Assembly: GCF_017654505.1 (NCBI RefSeq)
Contig: NC_054570.1
Coordinates: 4,182,372 to 4,246,371, forward strand
Length of the DNA stretch: 64,000 nt
Direction: 5' to 3'
DNA from: Polyodon spathula
Lineage: Eukaryota > Chordata > Actinopteri > Acipenseriformes > Polyodontidae
Under the pieces are notes generated by a model. That model did no database searches. It had not been told where the DNA came from and saw only the letters and a list, made by a program, of their open reading frames with translations. Each line of letters opens with the position of its first letter. The stretch's first letter is position 1. Both the position numbers and the translations under genes were made by a program. Shown one piece after another: positions 45,552-58,035 of this stretch.

Positions 45552-46232
45552 CTACTGCAGAAAAATGTAAAATGTAAATGGTCTGAGAGTTTTGATCGGG
45601 CATTCTGTGAAGCTAAAACCAAAGTAACTTCTTCTAAAGTGTTAGGGCATAATGACCCGACCCTGCCAGTAGTGCTGGCGTGCGATGCATCTCCTGTAGG
45701 AACTGGAGCAGTTATTTCACACATGTGTGGGGGTGGCTCAGAGTGCCTCATAGCTTTTTCCTCAGGTACACTGACTAAGAGAAATTACTCACAAATTGAG
45801 AAAGAGGCATTGGGTATAATTTTCGGAATTATGCAATTCAAAGAATATTTGTGGGGAAGAAAGTTTACTCCCATGATGGACCATAAGCCTTTAGTTACGA
45901 TTCTGGGTCCTAAAACAGGAATACCGTCATTGGCCACTGCCCGAATTCAAAAGGTGGGCATTCATGCTATCTGCTTATCAATATGACATCAGGTACAAAT
46001 GTTCAGAAAAAACATTGCTAATGCAGACACATTGTCCAGACTGCCATTAGATGTAGAAAAACCCTCCACAGCTAAATCCAATATATCGAGTCTCGTTCGC
46101 AGATGAGCTGCCAATTACAGCAAAAAGAGACAGCAGCAGAGACCTAACCAAAGATCATGTGTTGAGTAAAGAGAGGTACTACACACTCACAGGCTGGCCA
46201 CGAACTGTGGATGAGGACGGTCTTACTTCTTA
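45552..46232 (+). pseudogene. Ty3/gypsy pol fragment: RT end and RNase H (left part)
   Basis: On the plus strand the sequence reads the end of reverse transcriptase (SESFDRAFCEAKTKVTSS) and an RNase H domain (LACDASPVGTGAVISHM, LTKRNYSQIEKEALGIIFGI, MMDHKPLVTILGP). After a frameshift near 45955 the spacer before integrase is readable. It is interrupted at 46231-46232 (TA) by a Tc1-like element. The remaining pol lies after 47882. Confidence 0.88.
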
Positions 46233-47882
46233 CAGTGGCTTGCGAAAGTATTGACCCCCCCTTGGCATTTTTCCTATTTTGTTGCCTTACAATCTGGAAT
46301 TAAAATTGATTTTTATTTGGATTTCATGTAATGGACATACACAAAATAGTTCAAATTGGTGAAGTGAAATGAAAAAAATAACTTGTTTAAAAAAACTCTA
46401 AAAAATAAATAACAGAAAAGTGGTGCGTGCATATGTATTCACCCCCTTTGCTATTACCTCTAAATAAGATCTGGTGCAACCAATTACCTTCAGAAGACAC
46501 ATAATTAGTTAAATAAAGTCCACCTGTGTGCAATCTAAGTGTCACATGATCTCAGTATATATACACCTGTTCTGAAAGGCCCCAGAGTCTGCAACACCAC
46601 TAAGCAAGGGGCACCACCAAGCAAGCGGCACCATGAAGACCAAGGAGCTCTCCAAACAGGTCAGGGACAAAGTTGTGGAGAAGTAAAGATCAGAGTTGGG
46701 TTATAAAAAAATATCCAAAACTTTGAACATCCCATGGAGCACAATTAAAGCCATTATTAAAAAATGGAAAGAATATGGCACCACAACAAACCTGGCAAGA
46801 GAGGGCCGCCCACCAAAACTCACGGACCAGGCAAGGAGGGCATTAATCAGAGAGGCAACAAAGAGACCAAAGAAAACCCTGAAGGAACTGCAAAACTCCA
46901 CAGCGGAGATTGGAGTATCTGTCCATAAGACCACTTTAAGCCGTACACTCCACAGAGCTGGGCTTTACGGAAGAGTGGCCAGAAAAAAGCCATTGCTTAG
47001 AGAAAAAAATAAGCAAACATGTTTGGTGTTCGCCAAAAGGCATGTGGGAGACTCCCCAAACATATGGAAGAAGGTACTCTGGTCAGATGAGACTAAAATT
47101 GAGCTCTTTGGCCATCAAGGAAAACGCTAGGTCTGGCACAAACCCAACACCTCTCATCACCCCGAGAACACCATCCCCACAGTGAAGCATGGTGGTGGCA
47201 GCATCATGCTGTGGGGATGTTTTTCATCGGCAGGGACTGGAAAACTGGTCAGAATTGAAAGAATGATGAATGGCGCTGAATACAGGGAAATTATTGAGGG
47301 AAACCTGTTTCAGTCTTCCAGAGATTTGAGACTGGGGCAGAGGTTCACCTTCCAGCAGGACAATGACCCTAAGCATACTGCGAAAGCAACACTCAAGTGG
47401 TTTAAGGGAAAACATTTAAATGTCTTGGAATGGCCTAGTCAAAGCCCAGACCTCAATCCAATTGAGAATCTGTGGTATGACTTAAAGATTGCTGTACACC
47501 AGCAGAACCCATCCAACTTGAAGGAGCTGGAGCAGTTTTGCCTTGAAGAATGGGCAAAAATCCTAGTGGCTAGATGTGCCAAGCGTATAGATACATACCC
47601 CAAGAGACTTGCAGCTGTAATTGCTGCAAAAGGTGGCTCTACAAAGTATTGACTTTGGGGGGGGGGGGTGAATACTTATGCACGCTCAAGTTTTCTGTTT
47701 TTTTGTTTTATTTCTTGTTTGTTTCACAATAAAAAATATTTTGCATCTTCAAAGTGGTAGGCGTGTTGTGTAAATCAAATGATACAAACCCACAAAAAAT
47801 CAATTTTAATTCCAGGTTGTAAGGCAACATAATAGGAAAAATGCCAAGGGGGGGGGGGGGTCAATACTTTCGCAAGCCACTG
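46233..47882 (+). mobile_element. Tc1-like element nested in the gypsy remnant
   Basis: Both ends read CAGTGGCTTGCGAAAGTATT, with inverted repeats of about 100 bp and G/C runs of different length just inside. The left flank is TA; the right flank is TT, probably a mutated TA. Size is about 1650 bp. Removing it rejoins the gypsy sequence. Confidence 0.92.
46633..47652 (+). pseudogene. Tc1-like transposase with two in-frame stops
   Basis: One frame runs from the ATG at 46633 to the TGA after GGSTKY (47652), interrupted only by TAA at codon 18 (46684-46686) and TAG at 47128-47130, where relatives have Tyr (GKR-stop-VW). Catalytic residues are preserved: D in [13 protein letters not shown] in [12 protein letters not shown] in DLNPIENLW. 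No frameshift is seen. It is inactive as read but young. Confidence 0.92.
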
Positions 47883-48890
47883 TTTTTCAATCGGAAAACA
47901 GCTAACTGTAGAGAACAGCTGTGTTTTGTGGGGATTTCGAGTGGTAATTCTGGAAAGCTTGCAATCAAGAATGTTAATAGAATTACACGAACAGCACCAA
48001 GGCATTGTGAAAATGAAAATGTTAGGTCAGTTTGTTTTGGGGGCCAAGCTTAGATGCTGCTATAGAAACTGAATGTAAGGCATGTGGAATGTAGGTGGGC
48101 AGCAGGAACTTACCGGCTGTAGCGTCTTGGCACTCTGCAGGTGGGCTAGTGGAGTGGCAAAGGATACATATTGATTACGCAGGGGAAGACAAACACACTT
48201 TTCTGGTGGTTATCGATGTATATTCTAGGTGGCCTGAAGTAGTGCTTGTACCAAATGTCACTTCAGCAAAAACAATTGAGGTATTGAGGGAGTTATGTGC
48301 TGCCTGTGGGTTGCCGGAGGAGATCGTCTCCGACAATGGGCCTCAGTTTACTTCCGAGGAGTTTCTACAATTCCTCAGGCTGAACGGTATTAGACATACT
48401 CGATCCGCTCCGTACCAGCCAGCTTCAAACGGTGCTGTGGAACGATGGTGCAGACATTTAAACAAGCTTTTGAGAAAAGTAACAAACCCGGCTTGTCGGT
48501 ACAGCATCGAGCTGCAAATTTTCTGTTAGCTTACAGATTGACTCCGCAGTCGACAACAGAGCAGAGCTGTTTTTAAAGAGACAGCTGTGCACGCTTTTCT
48601 CATTGCTGAGACCGAACATATCACAACACATGCAGCTTCAACAACAAAAACAAATGCAGTGGCGGAATGCAAATTCTAGATCTACACTCAGGTCTCTGCT
48701 TCCTGAACAACGTGTACAGGTAAAAGATAACAGGGGAGGAGGAAACAAATGGCAAAACAGGAAAATTAAGAAGGTACCCGGTCCAGTAGCGTACATGGTT
48801 TTGGGAGCAGGTAAACTCGTAAAGAGACCGAAGGAGTACGAAAATAACTCAGAGCACGGAGATTGCGATCCGCTATAGCTATTACTGTTG
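47883..48890 (+). pseudogene. Ty3/gypsy integrase region (right part)
   Basis: It continues the gypsy pol after the nested Tc1. The integrase core has D in RIHIDYAGEDKH, D in IVSDNGPQFTS and E in SNGAVERW (48095-48529). A frame change is followed by the C-terminal integrase region (NISQHMQLQQQKQMQ, PEQRVQVKDNRGGG, PGPVAYMVLG) to about 48878. No gag, protease or recognisable LTR pair remains in the window. Confidence 0.88.
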
Positions 48891-49718
48891 TTTTTAGTAA
48901 CCCAGTTTACTCTAATATTCTACAGTGCTGAATTACCATCGCTGTGCACTCGTATTGTGAAAAGTCCTGTAACTCCCATCCATAAAACGGACGCGGAGTA
49001 CTTCACTCGCCGATTCGTGTGTCTTCTTTGATTAGTGCACGTTTTATGTGGACTGACACTTTATTATTGATTTGTATCACGTTATGTTAGCTTCTCTTCC
49101 TTGTTAGATGGCCATCCTGGGGTTTGTGTTTGCCTGTGCAGGAGTGGGAACGCAGCGGTTTGGCGCTTGGAACGATGCGTACGAGAGGGTGAAAGTGACC
49201 AGTGAATGGAGCATCCCGACTCAGTGCTGTGCTGATATGCCAGTGATGAATGGACGTGAGCGGCTAGAGTGTGTTTAACTTGGCTTTCGGAAATGAAACA
49301 GAATAGGCTATACTGTGATGCTGGTTTATCTATCTCTGTGTTCCCTCCCCTGCATGACAGTCTGTGTTTACTGACCGCAGTGTTTTGTTGTTTATCAGTA
49401 CTGTTTTGTTTCATGACAATGTGTCCTCCCCTTTTACTCGCTGGGTAACAACCTTGTTGCACTGGCACTTTGTATGATTCATGACCTCCATTGATTTGAA
49501 CCTTGCTTACCTGTTTTGAAGTCTAATTACTTGCATGTGAACAGAATGATTGTCTCATTATAGAAGTGCTTTTTAAACACCCTGCGGCTACTTTAGGATT
49601 TTTAAAATGAACTAACCCTTTTAAAATGAATTAGTGTGATTTACCCATGAGTTCCTGTGTCGTTAATAAAGTCCTTGAGTCCCTGTATCATCAATAGAGC
49701 CCTAATGGAATGCCCAGG
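48891..49718. other. non-coding, possible gypsy 3' flank
   Basis: Unassigned. It may include remains of the gypsy 3' LTR, but I could not delimit one. A 56-codon frame from 49108 (MAILGFVFACAGVG) is not recognised. Confidence 0.3.
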
Positions 49719-49815
49719 GCCCCTAAATCAATGCAGACCCCAGGGCCCCTGAATCAATGCATCCCCCAGGGTTTCTGAATCAATGCAGCCCCCAGGGTTT
49801 CTGAATCAGCCCCCA
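49719..49815. repeat. 24-25 bp minisatellite, about 4 copies
   Basis: Units CCCCAGGGCCCCTGAATCAA followed by TGCA, with GGGTTTCTG variants in the later units. Confidence 0.85.
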
Positions 49816-51854
49816 GGTCCGGGAGTTAACATTTCATTAGGCAGGTTGTGTGCTTATGCAGTTTAATCTCACACAGTAAGCTAAGCAACAATATCTAATT
49901 TTCTTGTTTGAAATGTATAATCCATAGACAGTCATTATCACCTCCTGGTTACCATTTTACACACAGGTGTTCCATAACTTTTAGAAAACCCACTGATGAA
50001 AATGGGATTGTCTGCTGTCCTACAGGAATGTTTGCTTTCTTTTCAACACAAAACTGTTTCACTTCAGAGAAACTAACTGGCAAAAAAAAAAAAACCTTTT
50101 TACCCAGAGCAGTTCATTGAGTTGCTGGTTGGTAAACACTGTTCTACATCTCGGTGGAAACGCCATTGTTTATAATCAGCATTTAAATATCTTGCATTGT
50201 GAAAAGATGACCCGAGATGATTGGAATGACTCTACTTGGGATTCTTTGCTGCTGCAGGTGAGTTTTTGCACTAAATATTTTCAGTTTCTTCAAATGCATA
50301 CACAGCACAAATACTGGGAACTTCCTCACAGGATTTGCTTGCTTGAAGGAAAAACAAACTGTTTGAAACTCATAGTCACTCAAAGCTGGCTGAGTGACCA
50401 CGATTCATTTGCTGTTGGATTCCTGTGCAAAGTAACTGTTGACAATTGTCATGGAAGTTTTCAGGTTATGACTCTTCCTGTAGATTAGAAACTCAGTGAG
50501 GCAGCTAAGGTTGAATCAAACAAGGTTTATTAGCAAAGGTTTGCAAACCTGAGAACACACTCAACACACACAAGTGTTAGGAAACCGAGCAATGTTCTGA
50601 CTACGCAGAGCAAGTGAGCCAATCACAGAAGCTTAACTCAATATTAGTGGATAGCAACAACTTGGAAGATTAAAATGAGACCAATCATATGTAACAATAA
50701 CAACTTATCTAAATTGCAAGCATCCTACAATAAGAACTATTCTAACTAAGTCGGTGACATTTCTGTGAAGAGCCACAGATGCAGCTTGTGGTTTCTAAAT
50801 AAAGAGAACTTCCTCTTTCGAGCTGGCAGTCAGTATCTTTCCATCCCTTATATGGGCCACTTGCCCTGCAGCAAGAAAGAGGAAGTATGTTCAAAAACAA
50901 CTACCAGTACATAATACATTATTATTATATGATACCTAAATCTTATAACCCGTAACAGCATTTAAACCTGAGCATGGAAACCCTAAACAATCATACCAGT
51001 AGCAACACTGTAATTTTCCCACCACACATTGTTTTAAACAATCATTGTACAAAAAAGTTCTGCAGGAATTCTGTGCAGGAATTTTCCTGCACTGTATAAA
51101 ATATGCTGTCCTGTGGGAATATTATTTATAAAGGAAATGGGCTGCAAGATTTTTCCTGCAAAAATGCATGCGGGCATGTTCTACGCCAGATTGTCACTAT
51201 CAAGAGAGCTGCAAACAACACTTTACAGGCAAGAGTCTCTCATGGCCAGCTGCACCTGCACTTACCTGAGCATCTGAAATGGAAGCATCGTCACATGCTT
51301 CCATTCTGAACTACACAAGAGTCAGGTTCGGTTTCTGTTCATGTCTCTGGCGCTGGTGGTTTAGCTTTTCTGTTGTACAAAACCTCCAAACGTAGCTGTC
51401 TTTTTGCTACATCAAATTCACTCTGCTTTTAGCACATATTTTCGATGACTGAAAAGTGAAAGTCTCACGGGAACAAACATAACAGTGAAGGGTCTTAGAC
51501 ACTATTTGGTTATGTTATTAAGGTTTGAAGGTTTGAAATAAACTGTAAATAAAATATATATTTTTTTATGTTTAAATAATAAACCCTGGCAGCAGGGGCG
51601 TAGCCAGGATTTTATTTCGGGAGAATATGGAAATGGTAACTTTAAGGCGAGTAATCACAGCGGTACAATTGGCAACCTGATTTTTTTATTCGTGCATTGA
51701 TGTTTTATTTTTCGAAAAATAAAGAACTTTTTTCCGCCCAATAACCAAATACACTATTATGCAAAATAGTTAAAAAAAAAAAGATTCAGTTTAGAACACT
51801 TGAACTTTTAATATGCAAACCAGATTTCAATTTCACATTATGATAACACTGTGT
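49816..51854. other. non-coding, no gene recognised
   Basis: AT-rich. At 50207-50258 a frame (MTRDDWNDSTWDSLLLQ) ends in a perfect donor (CTGCAG/GTGAGT), so an unrecognised exon is possible. There is no homologous domain I can name. Confidence 0.3.
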
Positions 51855-52131
51855 AACACTTTTTTTTTCGTTCCTGGGTAGTAAGTGTTATTTCCTAATT
51901 GCTTATGCCTCAAAAGTATAGAAAATGGCTATTATTCCCCACAAACTTTGCTTTTGTGACCAGGACAGTGATATTTCGAAATACCACTATTTCCAATGGG
52001 AAAACGGGCAAATTTGTAAAGTCAGAAAAAAACAACATATGAATCCAAATTAACATGTATTTATACTAAAGTAATACAAAAATGACAACAAAAGATTTAG
52101 AAGTGAGTAGTTTTTCGAGATTTACGAATTG
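51855..52131. repeat. interspersed repeat, copy 2 (inverted relative to copy 1)
   Basis: Reverse-complement match to 43869-44217. It ends at AAGTGAGTAGTTTTTCGAG, the stem sequence of copy 1, but without the facing second arm. Confidence 0.75.
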
Positions 52132-52959
52132 TTATACAGTGTATTCATACCTGTCCAGTACAAACGCCCTTCTCAGCAACGAAGTCTTCAATCCCACTTT
52201 GGATCAAACTCTGCAACAAAGTTTCAATTCTCGATAGAATCAACCATCCACAACAGGATCCACAGCAGCGCCCGTCCGCTCTGTCCTCTTCATTGAATCT
52301 TTAGCTAGCAGGTAGCAGGGCACAGTTTCTTTTGGATCCTGTGGTTTTAGGTGTACAGCAGACCCAGACTGGTTTGTCTGCTAACAGTCGCTGTAAGTTT
52401 TATGGCAGTACTCTGGACCGGCATCAATCTCTTTGGTTGTGGTCATTAACTCGCTTGCAGCTTGCTTCCTTGTCTTGGGTCCATTCCAGGCCCGTCTTGA
52501 CTCCGTTTTTAGGCAGAGTCCTGGAGTTGCAGCTTTGCTTAGCAGAGTGACAGCAACCTGTGGAGTGCAAAATTTTCAACTTCGCTTTGATTTTTAAAGT
52601 CTTTTCACTCTGCTGAATAGCCACTTTCATGATATTATTTGTGTATTTTGCCTTTTCAGCTCTTGTAGATCTTGGAGATTCATCCTTTTTGTGCTTCCTC
52701 TCGTCCAGCAGCTTATAGTTGCAGCTGGGACTGGTTGACATCTATACTTTATGTCTTCCTTACACCAAACCACTTGAGTTTGCAGTTTCGCTGTCTCTTC
52801 AATGTCCTTTCAGCCTCACCCAGTCCAGATGCCTCCCTCCTAGCCCTAATCATCTTCAGTTCAGTATTCCTGCCAGGAAAGAGGGGCCCTATTTCTTAAG
52901 ACACAGGAGTTTCATTAATTAGTCCAGTTATATCATTAATACATGTTCATGTATTATTA
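52132..52959. other. non-coding, unassigned
   Basis: No recognised exon or mobile element. Short frames on both strands do not resemble known families. Confidence 0.3.
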
Positions 52960-53538
52960 TATTCAGGGAGTATGTCCTACAGTTCACACATCAACAGTAT
53001 GTCAGTCCCTACACAAAGCTAGCCTGTATGGACGGGTGGCAAGTAAGAAGCCATTACTCAAAAAACCTCATCTTAAAAAGCACGTATGGAGTTTGTGAAA
53101 AAGCAAGCAGATGATACTGCAGACATGTGGAAAACGGTTTTGTGGTCAGACGAGACAAAAATTGAACTTTTCGGTCTAAATTCCAAGCATTATGTCTGGC
53201 GCAAGCACAACACTGCACTTCACCCAGTCAACACCATCCCAACTGTCAAGCATGGTGGTGGTAGCATCATGTCTTGGGGATGCTTCTCTTCAGCAGGGAC
53301 TGGGAAGCTTGCCAGAATAGAGGGGAGAATGGATGGTGCAAAGTACAGGCTAATCCTTGAGGAAAACCTGTTTGAGTCAGCCAAGCCTCTGAAACTGGGG
53401 AGGAAATTCACATTTCAGCACGATAATGACCTGAAGCACAAAGCCAAACCCACACTGGTGTGGTTGAACAAGAAGAGAATGAATGTTCTTGAGTGGCCCA
53501 GTCAAAGTCCTGACTTGAATCCAATCGAAAAGTTATGG
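52960..53538 (+). pseudogene. Tc1-like transposase fragment, truncated at both ends
   Basis: The first readable part is out of frame. From 53086 the frame gives [53 protein letters not shown] and DLNPIEKLW. It stops right after the last catalytic Glu, at a junction with an antisense zinc-finger exon. No inverted-repeat ends remain. Confidence 0.88.
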
Positions 53539-53690
53539 CGAGAAACTCTTTCCACAGTAAACACAGCAACATGGTTTCTCTCCTGTGTCAGTTCGCTGGT
53601 GTATTTTTAAATTCCCTAACCTTGTGAAACCTTTCCTAGAGTCAGGATATATTCCAGCGCCCGCCCTCTCTTTAGCTGCTGGAATGGAAC
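53539..53690 (-). pseudogene. zinc-finger gene B, finger exon truncated by Tc1 fragment
   Basis: A minus-strand acceptor TTTTCCAG (AG at 53692-53691) opens a phase-1 exon reading [20 protein letters not shown], then [20 protein letters not shown] and [11 protein letters not shown], where it meets the Tc1 fragment. The first finger has lost its Cys pair and one His (HQRTD), but the linker TGEKP and the next finger's Cys pair are intact. Everything 3' is gone. The phase matches the exon ending at 54758. Confidence 0.8.
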
Positions 53691-54757
53691 CTGGAAAATA
53701 TCAACAGGAAAGAAAGTAAGAGGCACTGCTTTTTGGCTGGGTGCTGGAGTGGATTCAAGCATGTGGATTTCAGCTGTGAGGCTTGCACTGGGTTACACCA
53801 GCTTAAAAACACAAAGTTAAACATAAAGCCTTCACTTTAAGTGTAAAAGCAGTCAGTAAGGAATGATACATATATTGTTACACTGAACATTTATAATGAT
53901 ATATACAGTACTTTGGTGTCGCCCCCCCCCCCCCCCCCCCCAAGAGCAATGGTAACTGTGACAGTTTAATCAGTCTTTGGAGATTAACACTGCCAATTAT
54001 CAAATTAAATTAACTTCCTTTTTAATATATGTATTTAGTTATATATTGTGAAACGGTGTATATAATGGATTAAAATTGAGGGCATGGATATTAAATTGCG
54101 ATTTAATTAAAGTAGTGTGTGTTTACCTGTATTAGGAGGTCAGAAGTCGGGGGGGTGGGGGGTCAGTAAAAGAAGAGATGACAGTTTTAAACAGGAAGGA
54201 GTGGACCAAGTGGTCATGTTGGGCACTGCCGTAACTGATACCGGATTCTTTATTTTAATCTTGCAAGTACTTCTAAATAACCTCTGAATTATTTATTATC
54301 TGTGAAAGCGGATGCACATTTTGGACACGGCACAATGTATCCTATTCCATTGGGATTTATTTACAATATATTTTTGCATTTTAAGGAATTTACCTGTTTT
54401 TGAAACTGCCCTTGCTATTAATGTTCAATTGGTCTCTGCATCTTATTTATAAGTACAACTCTTGAAATGGAACACTGCTTTTCACTTTTTTTCACTGCTC
54501 TGCAAATGACACTGCCATAGGAAGTGACTTGAACCCTGAGTGGATCAAATTTAATGATAGTCTGCGGGATAACGCCGCACGCTGCATCTATATCTGATGT
54601 TCACCAGTTGCGAATCTTATCTTGAACTGCAGAGTGGTGCAGGAAAAACAAACAGCTAGTAATGTAACCCATGCTTCCTCCCTCACTCCCTCTCAAGCAC
54701 ACTGTGGATATCACGCAATCTAGAATGACGATGTCACAGTTACTGGGAGTCACTCAC
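53691..54757 (-). other. intron of zinc-finger gene B
   Basis: A 1.07-kb intron between the linker and finger exons. It includes a run of 20 C (53922-53941). Confidence 0.6.
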
Positions 54758-55196
54758 CTGCTAGACTGCATTCTGACTGGGAGCGCCCGTCTTCCTTTCC
54801 ACCTCCTGGAGTGCTGTTGGGAGAGCCTTCCTCTCCAGCGCCTCGCTCTCTCACGCAGATCCTCTCCAGCACCACGCTACACTCCCGCAGGCGTACAGGC
54901 TCCAGCTCAGGGATGTTTGGTTTGAAGTACTTGGATTTTTCTTTCCCTGGTTCCATGTGCTCAGGGGGCTCCTGTGTAATAGAGTCAGTTTCCAGCATCT
55001 GTTGTTTCACAGGAAGAGGTTCCTCTTCAGCTTCAATGTCAGCGCCCTCCATCAGACAGCAGTCACATTGCATCTCACAGAGCTCCTGTTTAATGGGGAG
55101 GGAAGCCAGCCCAGAGCACTCCACTGTAAAGGAGACGAGTTCTCGTTCTGGGAACTCCTCTTTAATCTGGACAGAGTCCATCTTCACACTCTCCAT
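54758..55196 (-). pseudogene. zinc-finger gene B, linker exon
   Basis: The acceptor TTTTTTTCCCTGCAG lies upstream (exon start about 55222) and the frame is open through it. The ATG at 55196 begins MESVKMDSVQIKEEFPEREL. The exon contains the acidic IKEEFPE-type and LPIKQELCEMQ motifs and ends with IPELEPVRLRECSVVLERI plus a Ser/Gly-rich tail. The donor CAG/GTGAGTG (GT at 54757-54756) leaves phase 1. The exon itself is intact, but the gene is broken downstream, so I call the locus a pseudogene. An upstream first exon was not found. Confidence 0.78.
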
Positions 55197-56186
55197 GGCA
55201 GCACACGACAATCTGTTTTGTAGCTGCAGGGAAAAAAAGGATTTCTTTATTTAAATACAGTGTTACTAAGGCAGTGGTTCCCAACCTGTGGTCTGTGAGT
55301 AAACTCCAGGTGGTCCACAAACAACTCCCAAAATTCAGTTACTCAGTTCATGCAAAAACCCATTTCTACACAATCACGTGTTGTGCTGCTACAATATGTA
55401 TTACTATGCAACACAACAAACAGCTTTAACCACGTGACATATCATTATAAGATACATATGTAATCTGCATTCTTCCCCTTTGTCTATTTTCTTTTATTAT
55501 GGGTGTGTTTATAAATCAATACTTATTGCAGCTCCCTTCTATGCAATACCAAGCATCACCATCAAAGCCGCCATTAACTGAAACAGATTTCTAATGTTAA
55601 ACAAATACCAACTGAATAACACACACATTATGAAGCACATTTATCTTGTCAAAATTACAGACCTCTTGTTGTTTTTAGCTAGCATTATTTACATTGTTGT
55701 TTTTTGGGGGGTTTCTTTACATCTAGCATTCATGTAAATGCACCTCTTTCTAATCTGTGCTCCCTCTACTGTCTGTGTTCACTGTCAGGCTGTCCCAGCC
55801 CTTTCATTATTTGTCAAGAGGTTTTGTCAAACAAAACTCTTTAAACCTGTAAAATTGAGACCCTGTTTATCTACAAAGCATTCAGAATGTGAAAAAATAA
55901 TAAACATTTCAAACAAAAGAAACAGAAACTTTGCCATCAGCAACTTTCAATGCGCAAAATGACCCAATTCTTTGCTGAGCTGGTAGCGAAGATTCAAGTC
56001 CAGGAATCTCATTAAGTTAGCTGCGTTGTATAAATACTTTTCTTTCTGCATGTACATATACATATACACATAAACATTACTTTCAAAATGCTGTTGTAAA
56101 AAAATGTGTGCAAGTGGTACGTGTGAAAACTCCAAACCTCAAGGTGGTCTGATTGAAAAAGGTTGAGATCCATGCCCTGAAGGTTT
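55197..56186. other. upstream flank or intron of zinc-finger gene B, with hAT-like end
   Basis: At 55276 CAGTGGTTCCCAACCTGTGG is a typical hAT-type terminal sequence, but I did not find its partner end. The remainder is AT-rich with no recognised exon. Confidence 0.4.
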
Positions 56187-56320
56187 CGAAACGTGTTATC
56201 GAGAGTGATGGGGGGACTAATATAATAGTTTGGTTTATACCCTGTATGAGAAGACAGGCAGGACAGAAGAGGAGGAGGTGTAGCGCTATACATAATAAAC
56301 AGTCTTGAAGCACAGGTGCG
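56187..56320 (+). mobile_element. CR1-type LINE fragment (endonuclease region)
   Basis: It closely matches 61816-61944 of the long CR1 in this window (for example GACAGGCAGGACAGAAGAGG and GTAGCGCTATACATAA), with frame-breaking differences. It is same-strand, with both ends truncated. Confidence 0.88.
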
Positions 56321-56444
56321 GCATATCAGTAGTTTACCTGCCTCTCAAAATAGTAACTAGGCCTTGTGCGAGTGACACTCACTGTAACCGTGAACCACAT
56401 GCTATTGTGATTATTACTGTACTGGCGATAGAGCCAAGGTTTAT

Positions 56445-56446
<2 letters not shown>

Positions 56447-56497
<51 letters not shown>

Positions 56498-56570
56498 TTA
56501 TTGATTTTATATAGCGCCTTTCGGGGATCACAAAGCTCTTTACATACATAAATGACAATAATCAAAAACA
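56447..56570. repeat. (TAA)n microsatellite plus TATAGCGCCTTTC-type dispersed repeat
   Basis: A TAA run (about 48 bp) followed by TTATATAGCGCCTTTCGGGG and CACAAAGCTCTTTACATA, a motif pair widely dispersed in animal genomes. Confidence 0.75.
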
Positions 56571-57493
56571 ATAAAAGCAGCAATGAAACAGCACTATAAG
56601 ACAATTACAAGAATAAAAATATAAACAGATAAAAACACACGGAACTGAAAGCAATTTAAAAAGCCATAGTAAAAAAAAAAACATGTGTTCGTGCATGCTG
56701 ATCGAGTGTGTTTCATATATAACAGTGCATTGCTGTAATTAAATTAGGGGGCTTGCATTAATGAAGTTACCGTTTCTGTACCTGTAGAACAAGGGTTTTG
56801 TTGGGTAATTCTCCAATAGAAGGGGTAATGCTGACTTTACTGGTAATAGTTAAGGACAAAAAAATATTAATTAAACAATATCGCAGTTTAAGGCTCATGT
56901 TTGTAAAGATGGTCTGCATGCAGATTAAACAAATCAGTATAAATGAGAAGAAACATGTTTAACGTAACATATATGAATGTTTAATTGTAAAAGTATGAAT
57001 GTTAAATAATAGTTTATTTTTTGTATAAAATGATTCCAGGTGCAAATGTTTGTTGAATGATGAATCCTGTTAGCAGCAGGCGTAGCTGCAGATTATTTAA
57101 TGCCCTGTCTTTCTTAGGAAGGAGAGAGGATTATTATGTCATTCAGTGTATTTACAACCTGGTAGTCGGCGAGCATCAGTTGTCGTTTGAAAAATGTGTG
57201 TGTCGTGTCCAATGCTAAAATAAACTTTTATACCAATGAACGCCACACAGGGACTGCTTGCTATTAAAAACTGCGAGCTGTGATTGAGGGTGGGGGTAAG
57301 CTCGTGTCTATCACCCCGGTACAGACTCAAATATGTTGTCAACACCATTAAACATAAAAACACCGTTACCATATGATTTATTCATTTACCCAGCGATTTT
57401 TAGATTAATTGAACCGGTCTTGTTGATGCTGCCATGCCGTGTTCATTTGGCAAACAGAGGACCTGACAGACCTGTGCAAACAACGAAACTGTA
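56571..57493. other. non-coding
   Basis: AT-rich, no gene recognised. Confidence 0.35.

Positions 57494-57578
<85 letters not shown>
57494..57578. repeat. (TAA)n microsatellite, about 28 copies
   Basis: A pure ATA/TAA trinucleotide run of about 85 bp. Confidence 0.95.
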
Positions 57579-57973
57579 TACTTACCACGCCTTACAAATA
57601 TGGTTTAATTAAATAAAAATAAACTGTGCCCGGCTCAGTGTTTAACCGGTGCTGTTTGAGATGCAGCAGGTCGGTCTTTGCAGATGGATTTTGCGCGCTT
57701 GCCCTAAACCGCGTCTCAGCTGCTTTGTCGCGCTTCACAAAGGCAGAGCGTCCATTCCCGGGGGGGACATGCACTGTTCAAAACTAACAGGAAGAAAGTT
57801 CACTTTATATTTTTAATATAACGCTGTAATACATACAGTACTGTATCAATGCATCGTGGAGTTTTATTAAACTCGGTAATCGGTTCTCTTTTGCAATTGT
57901 AGTTTTTGTTTTGTGCTTTGGAAACATGAAGAAAAAAATGCATATAATTGAATTAGAGTAAACCTGACACACA
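57579..57973. other. non-coding
   Basis: Includes a CpG-containing patch at about 57640-57770. No supported exon. Confidence 0.3.
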
Positions 57974-58035
57974 CGAGCAAGATGGGACGAATGGCCTCCT
58001 CTCGTTTGTAAACGTCCTTATGTTCTTGCCACAAT
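57974..58035 (+). mobile_element. CR1-type LINE 3' end fragment
   Basis: GAGCAAGATGGGACGAATGG followed by CCTCCTCTCGTTTGTAAACG and TTATGTTCTTG is the same 3' terminal block as at 43130-43318, in plus orientation. Confidence 0.78.
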
